Source of the DNA: Burkholderiales bacterium
Lineage (GTDB): Bacteria; Pseudomonadota; Gammaproteobacteria; Burkholderiales; Usitatibacteraceae
Direction: 5' to 3'
Assembly: GCA_025350945.1 (NCBI GenBank)
Contig: JANXWW010000067.1
Location: 1-19,380, forward strand
Length of the DNA stretch: 19,380 bases
Part shown: in pieces, positions 8,636-15,540 of the stretch
Position numbering within the stretch: the first letter of the stretch is position 1
Layout: the number at the start of each line of letters is the position of its first letter
The notes under the pieces: generated by a model
Told to the model about the DNA's origin: nothing
The model's database searches: none
Seen by the model: the letters and a program-made list of their open reading frames with translations, nothing else
Program-made: the position numbers and the translations under genes

Positions 8636-9580
8636 ATGGACCCTGTTGTTCTTTTTTTTCTGCTTGGCGTAATCGCGCGCTTGCTTAAAAGCGATCTAAA
8701 GCTGCCCGATGCTCTGTATGAGACCTTGTCGATTTATCTGCTGTTGGCGATTGGTCTAAAGGGCGGTGTGGAGCTTGCGAAACATCCTGTTGCGATGGTT
8801 GCGCCGCAGGCGATTGCTGTTATTGCGATGGGTTTGGTGTTGCCACTACTGGCCTATCCGGTGTTGCGATTTCTCGGCAAATTTAATACGTTTGATTCTG
8901 CTGCCATCGCGGCGCACTATGGCTCGGTGAGCGTGGTGACATTTGCGGTAGGGCTCGCATTCGTCATTAAGCAGGGCGTAGCGTTTGAGGAATATATGCC
9001 GCTGTTTGTAGCGCTGTTGGAAGTGCCGGGAATTGTTGTCGGCATCTTGCTTGCGCGTACCTTGGCACAGGGAAGCGCGCGCAAAAAAATTCATTGGGGC
9101 GCATTGGCGCACGAAATTTTTCTCGGCAAATCGGTGGTGTTGCTGGTTGGTGGTCTGCTGATTGGCTCCTTCGCGGGGCCGCAGGGAATTGACCCGATGC
9201 GCGGCTTGTTCTTTGATCTGTTCAAAGGTGTGTTGGCACTTTTTCTGCTGGAAATGGGTCTCGTTGCCGCGAGCCGCGTGACCGACTTAAAACGCGCAGG
9301 GCCATTTCTCATCGTCTTTGGTATCGTTACACCGGTGGTTTTTTCTATGATCGGTGCAGCGCTTGGTCGTCTGATCGGACTATCACTTGGCGGCACGACG
9401 CTGCTCGCGATTTTGGCCGCCAGTGCGTCCTATATTGCGGCGCCAGCCGCACTCCGTATCGCATTGCCCGAAGCTAATCCCACACTCTCCATCGGCGCGG
9501 CGCTGGGTATTACTTTCCCGTTTAATTTAACGCTCGGCATTCCACTTTATTTTGAAATCGCCAAGCGTTTGCACTTTTGA
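8636..9580 (+). CDS. sbtA: SbtA-family sodium-dependent bicarbonate-type permease
   Basis: A 314-residue, very hydrophobic protein of the Na+-dependent bicarbonate transporter superfamily (SbtA, formerly DUF897). It opens with the characteristic MDPVVLFFLLGVIARLLKSD and LPDALYETLSIYLLLAIGLKGG, and has about ten membrane segments in two five-helix halves. SbtA in cyanobacteria imports bicarbonate together with Na+. Proteobacterial relatives like this one are shorter (Synechocystis SbtA is about 374 residues), mainly through a smaller central cytosolic loop (residues about 148-160, GSARKKIHWG), and their substrate is mostly untested. The following PII-like gene fits an SbtA-SbtB pair. The run of eight T at about 8651-8658 lies inside the first helix and does not break the frame. 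The start codon has no strong ribosome-binding site. Confidence 0.9.
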   Translation: MDPVVLFFLLGVIARLLKSDLKLPDALYETLSIYLLLAIGLKGGVELAKHPVAMVAPQAIAVIAMGLVLPLLAYPVLRFLGKFNTFDSAAIAAHYGSVSVVTFAVGLAFVIKQGVAFEEYMPLFVALLEVPGIVVGILLARTLAQGSARKKIHWGALAHEIFLGKSVVLLVGGLLIGSFAGPQGIDPMRGLFFDLFKGVLALFLLEMGLVAASRVTDLKRAGPFLIVFGIVTPVVFSMIGAALGRLIGLSLGGTTLLAILAASASYIAAPAALRIALPEANPTLSIGAALGITFPFNLTLGIPLYFEIAKRLHF

Positions 9581-9623
9581 AGACTGCACGCTTAAAATTT
9601 CACGTCTGGCTATTCATACCCAT

Positions 9624-9926
9624 ATGCAAACGCATCCTAAAAAACTGCTCGTGATTATTGGTGAATCCGCGCTGGAAAAATTTCTGGTGCGCGATATAAA
9701 ACAATTTGGTGCCCACGGCTACACCATTGCGGATGTGCGCGGCGGCGGCACGCATGGTACACGCGAGGCCGTGTGGGAGGGTGATCGCTCGATCCGCATG
9801 GAGGTGATTTGCGATGAAGCCGTCGCCAAAAAAATCGCTGAATATGTGCTCAGCGTGTATGCAATAAATTTTTCGTTGTCGCTTTATTTTGGCGATGTGA
9901 CGGTGATTCGAGGCGACAAGTTTTGA
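9624..9926 (+). CDS. PII-like regulatory protein, SbtB type
   Basis: A 100-residue protein with the beta-alpha-beta layout of PII-like proteins: KKLLVIIGESALEKFLVRDIKQFGAHGYTIADV (beta1-alpha1-beta2), a T-loop-like segment GGGTHGTREAVWEGDRS (about 40-56), RMEVICDEAVAKKIAEYVL (beta3-alpha2) and a last strand ending IRGDKF. Family members form trimers that bind adenine nucleotides (for SbtB, cAMP and other adenylates) and dock on the partner transporter SbtA. ATG 9624 is chosen because it starts just before the first strand; the frame is open further upstream (TTG 9552), but that would overlap the permease gene and add a non-homologous extension. It is 43 bases downstream of the permease gene, as in cyanobacterial sbtAB. 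The T-loop is short, and the C-terminal Cys-Gly-Pro-Glu-Gly-Cys segment known from cyanobacterial SbtB is absent. Confidence 0.82.
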   Translation: MQTHPKKLLVIIGESALEKFLVRDIKQFGAHGYTIADVRGGGTHGTREAVWEGDRSIRMEVICDEAVAKKIAEYVLSVYAINFSLSLYFGDVTVIRGDKF

Positions 9927-10043
9927 TGCGGGGGGTATTTAAAACACTATGCTGGGTGCGGCGTTTCAGCCATTTTTGCCCGGTAAGGCTCGCAGATGCT
10001 GGTGTTTAAGCCATGGAATTATAGTTAAAATATTCGGGCATCG
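9927..10043. other. Convergent intergenic region, no gene seen
   Basis: This 117-base stretch lies between the 3' ends of the PII-like gene (+) and the efflux outer-membrane gene (-). Terminators for both units would be expected, but I find no strong GC-rich hairpin followed by a T-run on either strand. The small open frame starting near 9949 continues antisense into the outer-membrane factor gene and shows no coding character. Confidence 0.5.
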
Positions 10044-11501
10044 TTATAACGGTTTCGCAGCAGCGGCACTATTCCATCCCCCACCTAGCGCCTTGATTAA
10101 CGCCACTGATGCTGTCAATTGTCGCCCCATCAACGCCATCGCGGTGCGCTCATTGGCAAGCTGTGCCGTTTGTACGCTGACCACATTCAGATAGCTCACC
10201 GTGCCCGCTTTGTATTGATTTACGGTGAGCGCAACCGATTCACGCGCGGTGCGCACCGCCTCATCCTGCACCTTTGCTTCGGCTTCCAGAATGCGCAACG
10301 CAGCGAGATTATCCTCAACGTCCTGAAACGCTTGTAGCACCGTTTGGCGATAGGTCGCGACGTTTTGATCGTAGACCGCAATGGCTTGATCGCTCGCCGC
10401 GTAACGTTTGCCGAAATCCAGAATAGTCGTGGCAAGCGATGGGCCGAGCGACCAAAAACGGTTCGGCGCGCTAATCCAGTCAGATAGCGTTGAGCTGCTA
10501 TAGCCGCCACTGCCGGTCAGTGAAAGTGTCGGGTAATAGGCAGCCTTCGCCACACCAATCTGCGCGTTTGCCGCCGCTGCCCGTCGTTCTGCGCTGGCGA
10601 TATCGGCTCGACGCTCCAGCAGGCTCGACGGAAGCGAAATCGGAATCGATGGCACCGCCACGTTCCACTTCGATTCTGCCAATGTGAAATTGCCCGGCGC
10701 TTTGCCGACAAGAAGCGCGATGGCATGTTCAAGCTGCGCGCGTTGTACGCCGAGATCAAGTGCTTGTGCTTCAGCACTTTTTAATTGTGTTTCGGCTTGT
10801 GCAACATCAACGCGACCTGCGACGCCAACGTTGTAGCGATTCTTTGTGAGCTCAAGTGATTTTGCATACGCGGCCACGGTGTTGTTCAGCAATTGCTTTT
10901 GTGCATCACTCACGCGAAGCTGAAAATAGTTGGATGCCAATTCTGATTGCGCGGACAAACGCGCCGATTCCAGATCCGCAGCACTGGCCTGAATGCTCGC
11001 ATCATTTGCTTCCACTTGGCGGCGAATGCGTCCCCAAAGATCAAGCTCCCAGCTAAAAGTAGCACTTAGATTGTGAATGGTTGAGATCGAAGATGATGCG
11101 CCAGAAGCCGCGCCAGTGCTGGTGTTTGAGCTTGAGTTCGAGCTAGTTCTGCCCAATGCAGATTGGCTGCGCGTCTGGCTTGCTGACGCCGACATGGTGG
11201 GGAAAAAACTGCTGCGCGCCGATGCGCCCAAGGCTTGCGCCTGGCGATATTTGGCTTCGGCCAATTTCAAATTTTGATTGTTGATATCGATTTGTTCAAC
11301 CAAAATATTTAGCTCGCGATCACCAAACGCTTCCCACCATTTACCGCGATTTGTATCGTCATTGGGTGTGGCGATTTTCCAGTTGCCTCCTTCTTTGAAG
11401 GTTGCCTGCGTGGCCGTTTCAGGGCGTTGGTAATCCGGCCCGACCGCGCATGAAGCGAGTAGCAACGACATCGCCGCACATGCTATTTGATGACGACTCA
11501 T
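10044..11501 (-). CDS. Outer-membrane efflux lipoprotein of an RND pump (OprM/NodT type)
   Basis: A 485-residue TolC-like outer-membrane factor, the exit duct of a tripartite efflux pump. The N-terminus is a lipoprotein signal with lipobox Leu-Ala-Ser-Cys, so Cys18 is the expected lipidation site, followed by the family-typical AVGPDYQRPE. Two repeated outer-membrane-efflux domains follow (about 65-260 and 275-475), with the usual markers FSWELDLWGRIRRQ, NRYNVGVAGRVDVAQAE, LLERRADIASAERR, GVAKAAYYPTLSLTGSGG and QYKAGTVSYLNVV. A Ser/Thr/Ala-rich stretch at about 111-140 extends the segment before the first barrel strands. The ATG overlaps the stop of the upstream permease in an ATGA (11498-11501), so the two are translationally coupled; this is the last gene of the operon. 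It resembles OpmB/OprM partners of MuxABC/MdtABC pumps. Confidence 0.93.
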   Translation of the reverse strand: MSRHQIACAAMSLLLASCAVGPDYQRPETATQATFKEGGNWKIATPNDDTNRGKWWEAFGDRELNILVEQIDINNQNLKLAEAKYRQAQALGASARSSFFPTMSASASQTRSQSALGRTSSNSSSNTSTGAASGASSSISTIHNLSATFSWELDLWGRIRRQVEANDASIQASAADLESARLSAQSELASNYFQLRVSDAQKQLLNNTVAAYAKSLELTKNRYNVGVAGRVDVAQAETQLKSAEAQALDLGVQRAQLEHAIALLVGKAPGNFTLAESKWNVAVPSIPISLPSSLLERRADIASAERRAAAANAQIGVAKAAYYPTLSLTGSGGYSSSTLSDWISAPNRFWSLGPSLATTILDFGKRYAASDQAIAVYDQNVATYRQTVLQAFQDVEDNLAALRILEAEAKVQDEAVRTARESVALTVNQYKAGTVSYLNVVSVQTAQLANERTAMALMGRQLTASVALIKALGGGWNSAAAAKPL

Positions 11502-14500
11502 TTATTCTCCAAAACAATATTGCCGACATTGGCTGGGGTGGCTGGCTCAATGTGTTTAGCGCGTTTAGCGCGCTTGAAAGTGCGCAAGCTCCATAGACGG
11601 AAGCGGTCCAGATATAAATAGACCACCGGCGTTGTATAAAGCGTCAGCAATTGGCTTACCAGCAAGCCGCCGACAATTGAGATGCCCAGCGGCGTACGCA
11701 GCTCTGCGCCATCACCAAAACCAATCGCGAGCGGAATCGCGCCTAGGAGTGCGGCCATGGTGGTCATCATGATTGGACGAAATCGCAACAGGCACGCCTG
11801 AAAAATCGCATCACGTGGCGTAAGACCATTATTGCGTTCCGCCGCGAGCGCAAAATCAATCATCAGGATTGCATTTTTTTTCACAATGCCAATCAGCAAA
11901 ATCACGCCGATCAGCGCAATGATCGATAGCTCGGTATTAGTGGCGAGCAGTGCGAGCAGTGCACCGACACCAGCAGATGGCAGCGTGGATAAAATTGTCA
12001 GCGGATGAATATAGCTTTCGTACAAAATGCCGAGCACGATATACACGGTGATAAGTGCCGCCAGAATAAGCCACGGCTGATTATCCAGGCCTTGTTGAAA
12101 GGTGCGGGCGGTGCCTTGAAAGCTGCCGGTAATCGTGCCGGGCACACCGATTTTTGCCATCGTATCGCGCATCGCCTGCACCGCGGTGGAGAGTGATACA
12201 CCAACGGGTAAATTAAACGAAATTGTTGTTGCGGCAAACTGGCTTTGCCGATTGACCGATAGTGGCGCGGTGGTGGGCTCGTAGCGGGCGAATGCAGACA
12301 ATGGCACCTGCCCACGCGTGGGCGAGAGCACATAAATACCGTTGAGCGATTCCGGGCTTTGCCAGTATTGGGGAGCGACTTCCATCACGACGCGATATTG
12401 ATTCAGCGTCGCATAAATGGTGGATACCACTGCTTGCCCGTACGCCAGATACAGCGCGGTATCAATGGCGCGGGTGGTCACGCCGAGGCGCGACGCGGTC
12501 GGCCGATCAATCACCAGACTCATTTGCAGGCCGCGTTCCTGCTGGTCTGAATTAACATCAGCGACTTCTTTCACGTCCTGCAATGCCTGTTGTAAACGCG
12601 GCGTCCAGATGCGCAAATCTTGCAGATCATCAGCTTGCAATGTGAATTGATACGCCGCATTCGATTGCCGTCCACCGGCGCGAAAATCCTGCACGGGCTG
12701 TAAAAATAAATTGGCTCCGGCAACTTTGGAAAGTTTTGGGCGCAAGCGCGCGACGATAGCGTCGGCAGAAATTTTTCGTTCTGCCAATGGTTTTAGTGCG
12801 ATAAACATGCGCCCGCCATTACGCTGCCCGCCGCCGGTAAAAGCGATTACGTTGTCAACGCTGGGATCTTGCAGAATGATCTCCACAAATTCGCCCAGCT
12901 TGCCTTGCATCGCCTGAAACGAAATGCTCTGATCGCCCTGAATGCCGCCCACGATGCGGCCGGTGTCCTGCTGCGGCAGAAAACCTTTGGGCACGATGAC
13001 ATAAAGATAAACATTGAAGCCAATCGTTGCCATGAGTGTGATCACCACCAGTAATGGGTGCCGCAAAACCCAGCCCAAACTGCGTTCATAGCCACGCAAA
13101 ATCCACGCGAAAAATCTCTCGGTGCCAGCCGATATTTTTGCGCCGAATTTGGCCATGCTGCTCATCGGCTTTGCGGATTCGTTGCCGTCTTTTTTAGCGC
13201 GCAGCAATCGAGCACACATCATCGGCGTGGTGGTAGTCGACACTACCAGCGATACTAAAATGGCGACCGATAATGTGACTGCAAATTCGCGAAACAAGCG
13301 GCCAATAATGCCACCCATCAGCAGAATCGGAATGAATACAGCGATTAACGAAATCGACATGGATACCACCGTGAAACTGACTTCGCGTGAGCCTTTGATG
13401 GCGGCTTCAAATGGACTCATGCCTTCCTCAATATGACGCGTCACATTTTCCAGCACTACAATCGCATCGTCCACCACAAAGCCGGTCGCAATCGTCATCG
13501 CCATCAGCGATAAATTGTTTAAGCTGTAACCCGCCGCATACATGACGCTGAATGTGCCGATCAGCGATACGGGTACCGCGACCGCAGGAATCAGTGTTGC
13601 GCGAAGATTGCGCAAGAATAAAAACACCACTATGATGACTAATCCCATCGAAATCACCAGCGTGCGCTCAACTTCGCGCAGGCTTGCCCGGATGGTGGTC
13701 GTGCGTTCGAGTGCGACCTGCAAATTGATCGACGCCGGAATCGATGCGCGCAATTGCGGCATCAGCGCCTGAATACGATCAACGGTTTCGATAATATTGG
13801 CATTCGGCTGACGGTTAATTAGTAAGACAACGGATGGCTTGCCATTGGCGGTGCCGTAGTTGCGCAAGTCCTGCACAGAATCCACCACATCGCCGACATC
13901 GCTTAATCGCACGGCTGCGCCATTACGATAAGCGATGATGATGGGCAAATAATCGGCGGCTTTTTTCGCTTGATCGTTGGCGTAAATTTGCCAGCTATTT
14001 TCACCGTCTTCAACCAGTCCTTTGGGCCGATTTGCATTGTTGTTGGTGATCGCGGTACGCACTTCATCAAAGCCAATCGCCAGGCGATTCAGTGCGGTAG
14101 GGTTTAACTCAACGCGCACCGCAGGCAGCGATGAGCCGCCAACCGTTACTTGACCGACGCCGCCTAATTGCGATAATTTTTGCGCGAGGATGGTGGATGC
14201 GGCGTCATACATTTGACCCTGCGTTAATGTATCTGAGGTCAGCGCCAAAATCATGATCGGCGCATCCGATGGATTCACTTTTCGATAAGTCGGATTCGAT
14301 GGCAGGCTGGTGGGCAAATCCGCACGCGCGGCTTGAATCGCGGCCTGCACTTCTCGCGCGGCACCATCGATATTGCGGCTTAAATCAAATTGCAGGGTGA
14401 TATTGGTATTGCCGAGCGATGATGATGAAGTGATTTCATTTACACCGGCGATACGCCCCAGCGAGCGTTCCAGTGGTGTGGCAACCGTCGCCGCCATTAC

Positions 14501-14671
14501 TTCAGGGCTGGCACCCGGCAATGCGGCTGAAACCGATATCGTCGGAAAATCTACCTGCGGCAGAGGCGCTACTGGCAGCTGCTTAAACGCAACCGCCCCG
14601 GCCAGCGCCACGCCGATGGTGAGTAGCGTGGTAGCGACAGGGCGGCGGATGAAGATTTCAGAGAAATTCAT
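11498..14671 (-). CDS. mdtC: RND efflux permease, MdtC/MuxC-like (HAE1 family)
   Basis: A 1057-residue inner-membrane proton/drug antiporter with the standard length and the 12-helix RND plan: helix 1 (about 11-29), a large periplasmic loop, helices 2-6 (about 338-500), a second loop, then helices 7-12. Helix 4 carries the proton-relay pair in GFVVDDAIVVLENV (Asp401-Asp402), and the second half has GVGALLALLA, GIVKKNAILMIDFAL and FRPIMMTTMAALLGAIPLA, all typical of the family. The start, MNFSEIFIRRPVATTLL, matches the MdtC side of MdtB/MdtC pairs (FxxxFIxRPVAT, then QLPVAPLPQVDFPTI). Together with the upstream MdtB-like gene it probably forms a mixed trimer. The order adaptor-B-C-outer-membrane factor is that of MuxABC-OpmB. 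No ribosome-binding site is obvious before ATG 14671. Substrates cannot be predicted; MdtABC-type pumps export bile salts, novobiocin and some metal-linked compounds. Confidence 0.93.
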   Translation of the reverse strand: MNFSEIFIRRPVATTLLTIGVALAGAVAFKQLPVAPLPQVDFPTISVSAALPGASPEVMAATVATPLERSLGRIAGVNEITSSSSLGNTNITLQFDLSRNIDGAAREVQAAIQAARADLPTSLPSNPTYRKVNPSDAPIMILALTSDTLTQGQMYDAASTILAQKLSQLGGVGQVTVGGSSLPAVRVELNPTALNRLAIGFDEVRTAITNNNANRPKGLVEDGENSWQIYANDQAKKAADYLPIIIAYRNGAAVRLSDVGDVVDSVQDLRNYGTANGKPSVVLLINRQPNANIIETVDRIQALMPQLRASIPASINLQVALERTTTIRASLREVERTLVISMGLVIIVVFLFLRNLRATLIPAVAVPVSLIGTFSVMYAAGYSLNNLSLMAMTIATGFVVDDAIVVLENVTRHIEEGMSPFEAAIKGSREVSFTVVSMSISLIAVFIPILLMGGIIGRLFREFAVTLSVAILVSLVVSTTTTPMMCARLLRAKKDGNESAKPMSSMAKFGAKISAGTERFFAWILRGYERSLGWVLRHPLLVVITLMATIGFNVYLYVIVPKGFLPQQDTGRIVGGIQGDQSISFQAMQGKLGEFVEIILQDPSVDNVIAFTGGGQRNGGRMFIALKPLAERKISADAIVARLRPKLSKVAGANLFLQPVQDFRAGGRQSNAAYQFTLQADDLQDLRIWTPRLQQALQDVKEVADVNSDQQERGLQMSLVIDRPTASRLGVTTRAIDTALYLAYGQAVVSTIYATLNQYRVVMEVAPQYWQSPESLNGIYVLSPTRGQVPLSAFARYEPTTAPLSVNRQSQFAATTISFNLPVGVSLSTAVQAMRDTMAKIGVPGTITGSFQGTARTFQQGLDNQPWLILAALITVYIVLGILYESYIHPLTILSTLPSAGVGALLALLATNTELSIIALIGVILLIGIVKKNAILMIDFALAAERNNGLTPRDAIFQACLLRFRPIMMTTMAALLGAIPLAIGFGDGAELRTPLGISIVGGLLVSQLLTLYTTPVVYLYLDRFRLWSLRTFKRAKRAKHIEPATPANVGNIVLENK

Positions 14672-14703
14672 ACATCAGCGGTGAAACAATAGATAGGGCC
14701 TAA

Positions 14704-15465
14704 TCACTTCACGCTGTATCCGCGTCCTTCTAGGCAGGCTGAAACGGCGCGCGTGTAGTCGGCCTTACGCTTGGCATCCTCCACAGATTGACCCGCCGCA
14801 TAGCCAGTTTGCCCGCTGCCCCAACGTTCACATTCGATCCGGTCAAACGTGCTTTGGGTGGCGGTCTGGCCTTTATTGGGATAGGCGTAGAGCTGTGCTT
14901 GCGCAGGGGCAGACGTGAGGGAATGCGGCTGTGATGGCGCTTGCTGCACATACGATGGCGTGGGCGCATTTGCATTTGTATTCAACATCGGCGGTGCTGC
15001 CACGACCGGCGTCGGCCCCGGCACATCATTGACATAGGTTTCGCTGATGATGCTGCTTTCCGGTGCTACCACCACGCGATAGCCACGACCAGGTTGGCTC
15101 ACATAATAAACATCATTCGCGTAGTAGTAGGGTGAACCACCATACCACGATGTGGAGTAACCAAGCGGTAAAAACGGCACCACCAAACCCAGCGATAGCC
15201 CACTGTAAAAACCGCCCCAGCCGCCCCAACCATAGGGGCGATTCCAGCCGCGACCGTAGTATCCACCGTAGCCGTCACGATAATAGTGATTCCCGCCCCG
15301 GTAGTATCCGCGATTCGCGTGGACACCCACGTTTACGGCTAACGGTTTTTGTACCGTCTGCCCGCTGTGATGTGGCGCGGCCATGGCGGTGACTGCCCCG
15401 AAAGTACTCGCCAGCGCGATGGTGCAAAGTGTGAAGCAGGGGATTAAGCGTAATTTATTGTTCAT
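14704..15465 (-). CDS. Secreted Gly/Tyr-rich DUF6515-like protein between the two RND permease genes
   Basis: A 253-residue protein with a clear signal peptide (hydrophobic residues 8-28, likely cleavage after AMA near 29) and no other definite membrane helix. Residues 52-87 are very rich in Gly, Tyr, Arg and Trp (GYYRGG, DGYGGYYGRGWNRPYGWGGWGG); 91-104 form a short hydrophobic patch; 113-135 read YYYANDVYYVSQPGRGYRVV, like the YYY-N--YY segments of cell-surface DUF6515 proteins; 150-192 is a Pro/Ala/Gln-rich linker. The C-terminal unit (about 192-253) has YPNKGQTATQSTFDRIECERW and ACLEGRGYSVK, with Cys212 and Cys244 possibly forming a disulfide. The start is well supported by AAAGG six bases upstream (complement of 15472-15476). 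It lies 75 bases after the MdtB-like gene and 32 before the MdtC-like gene, all on one strand. The function is unknown; I infer a periplasmic or outer-membrane-associated role. Confidence 0.85.
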   Translation of the reverse strand: MNNKLRLIPCFTLCTIALASTFGAVTAMAAPHHSGQTVQKPLAVNVGVHANRGYYRGGNHYYRDGYGGYYGRGWNRPYGWGGWGGFYSGLSLGLVVPFLPLGYSTSWYGGSPYYYANDVYYVSQPGRGYRVVVAPESSIISETYVNDVPGPTPVVAAPPMLNTNANAPTPSYVQQAPSQPHSLTSAPAQAQLYAYPNKGQTATQSTFDRIECERWGSGQTGYAAGQSVEDAKRKADYTRAVSACLEGRGYSVK

Positions 15466-15540
15466 ATCAAACCTTTCAAAAAAAGGATTTAGCCATATTT
15501 GTCGATGATGCGTCGTCCCTGATTAACCATCGTACCCGGA
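15466..15540. promoter_or_regulatory. Gap before the DUF6515-like gene, with ribosome-binding site
   Basis: This 75-base gap is the longest inside the efflux operon. Read on the minus strand it ends with AAAGG six bases before the start codon of the DUF6515-like gene, the clearest ribosome-binding site of the operon. Upstream is a near-palindrome (15504-15517, GATGATGCGTCGTC) without the loop needed for a hairpin. I see no convincing -35/-10 pair, so an internal promoter is possible but not shown. Confidence 0.4.

Noticed and set aside
8651..8658. Run of T near the start of the sbtA-like gene as a frameshift or terminator
   Set aside because: The frame continues through it with a normal family sequence, and no hairpin precedes it.
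9552..9623. TTG 9552 as the start of the PII-like gene
   Set aside because: It would overlap the permease gene and add 24 residues not expected in the fold; ATG 9624 fits the first beta strand.
9949..10194. Small + strand open frame in the convergent gap
   Set aside because: Most of it is antisense to the outer-membrane factor and it has no ribosome-binding site or recognisable sequence.
15504..15517. Near-palindrome before the DUF6515-like gene as a terminator or operator
   Set aside because: It has two G-T mismatches and no loop or T-run, and does not resemble a known operator.
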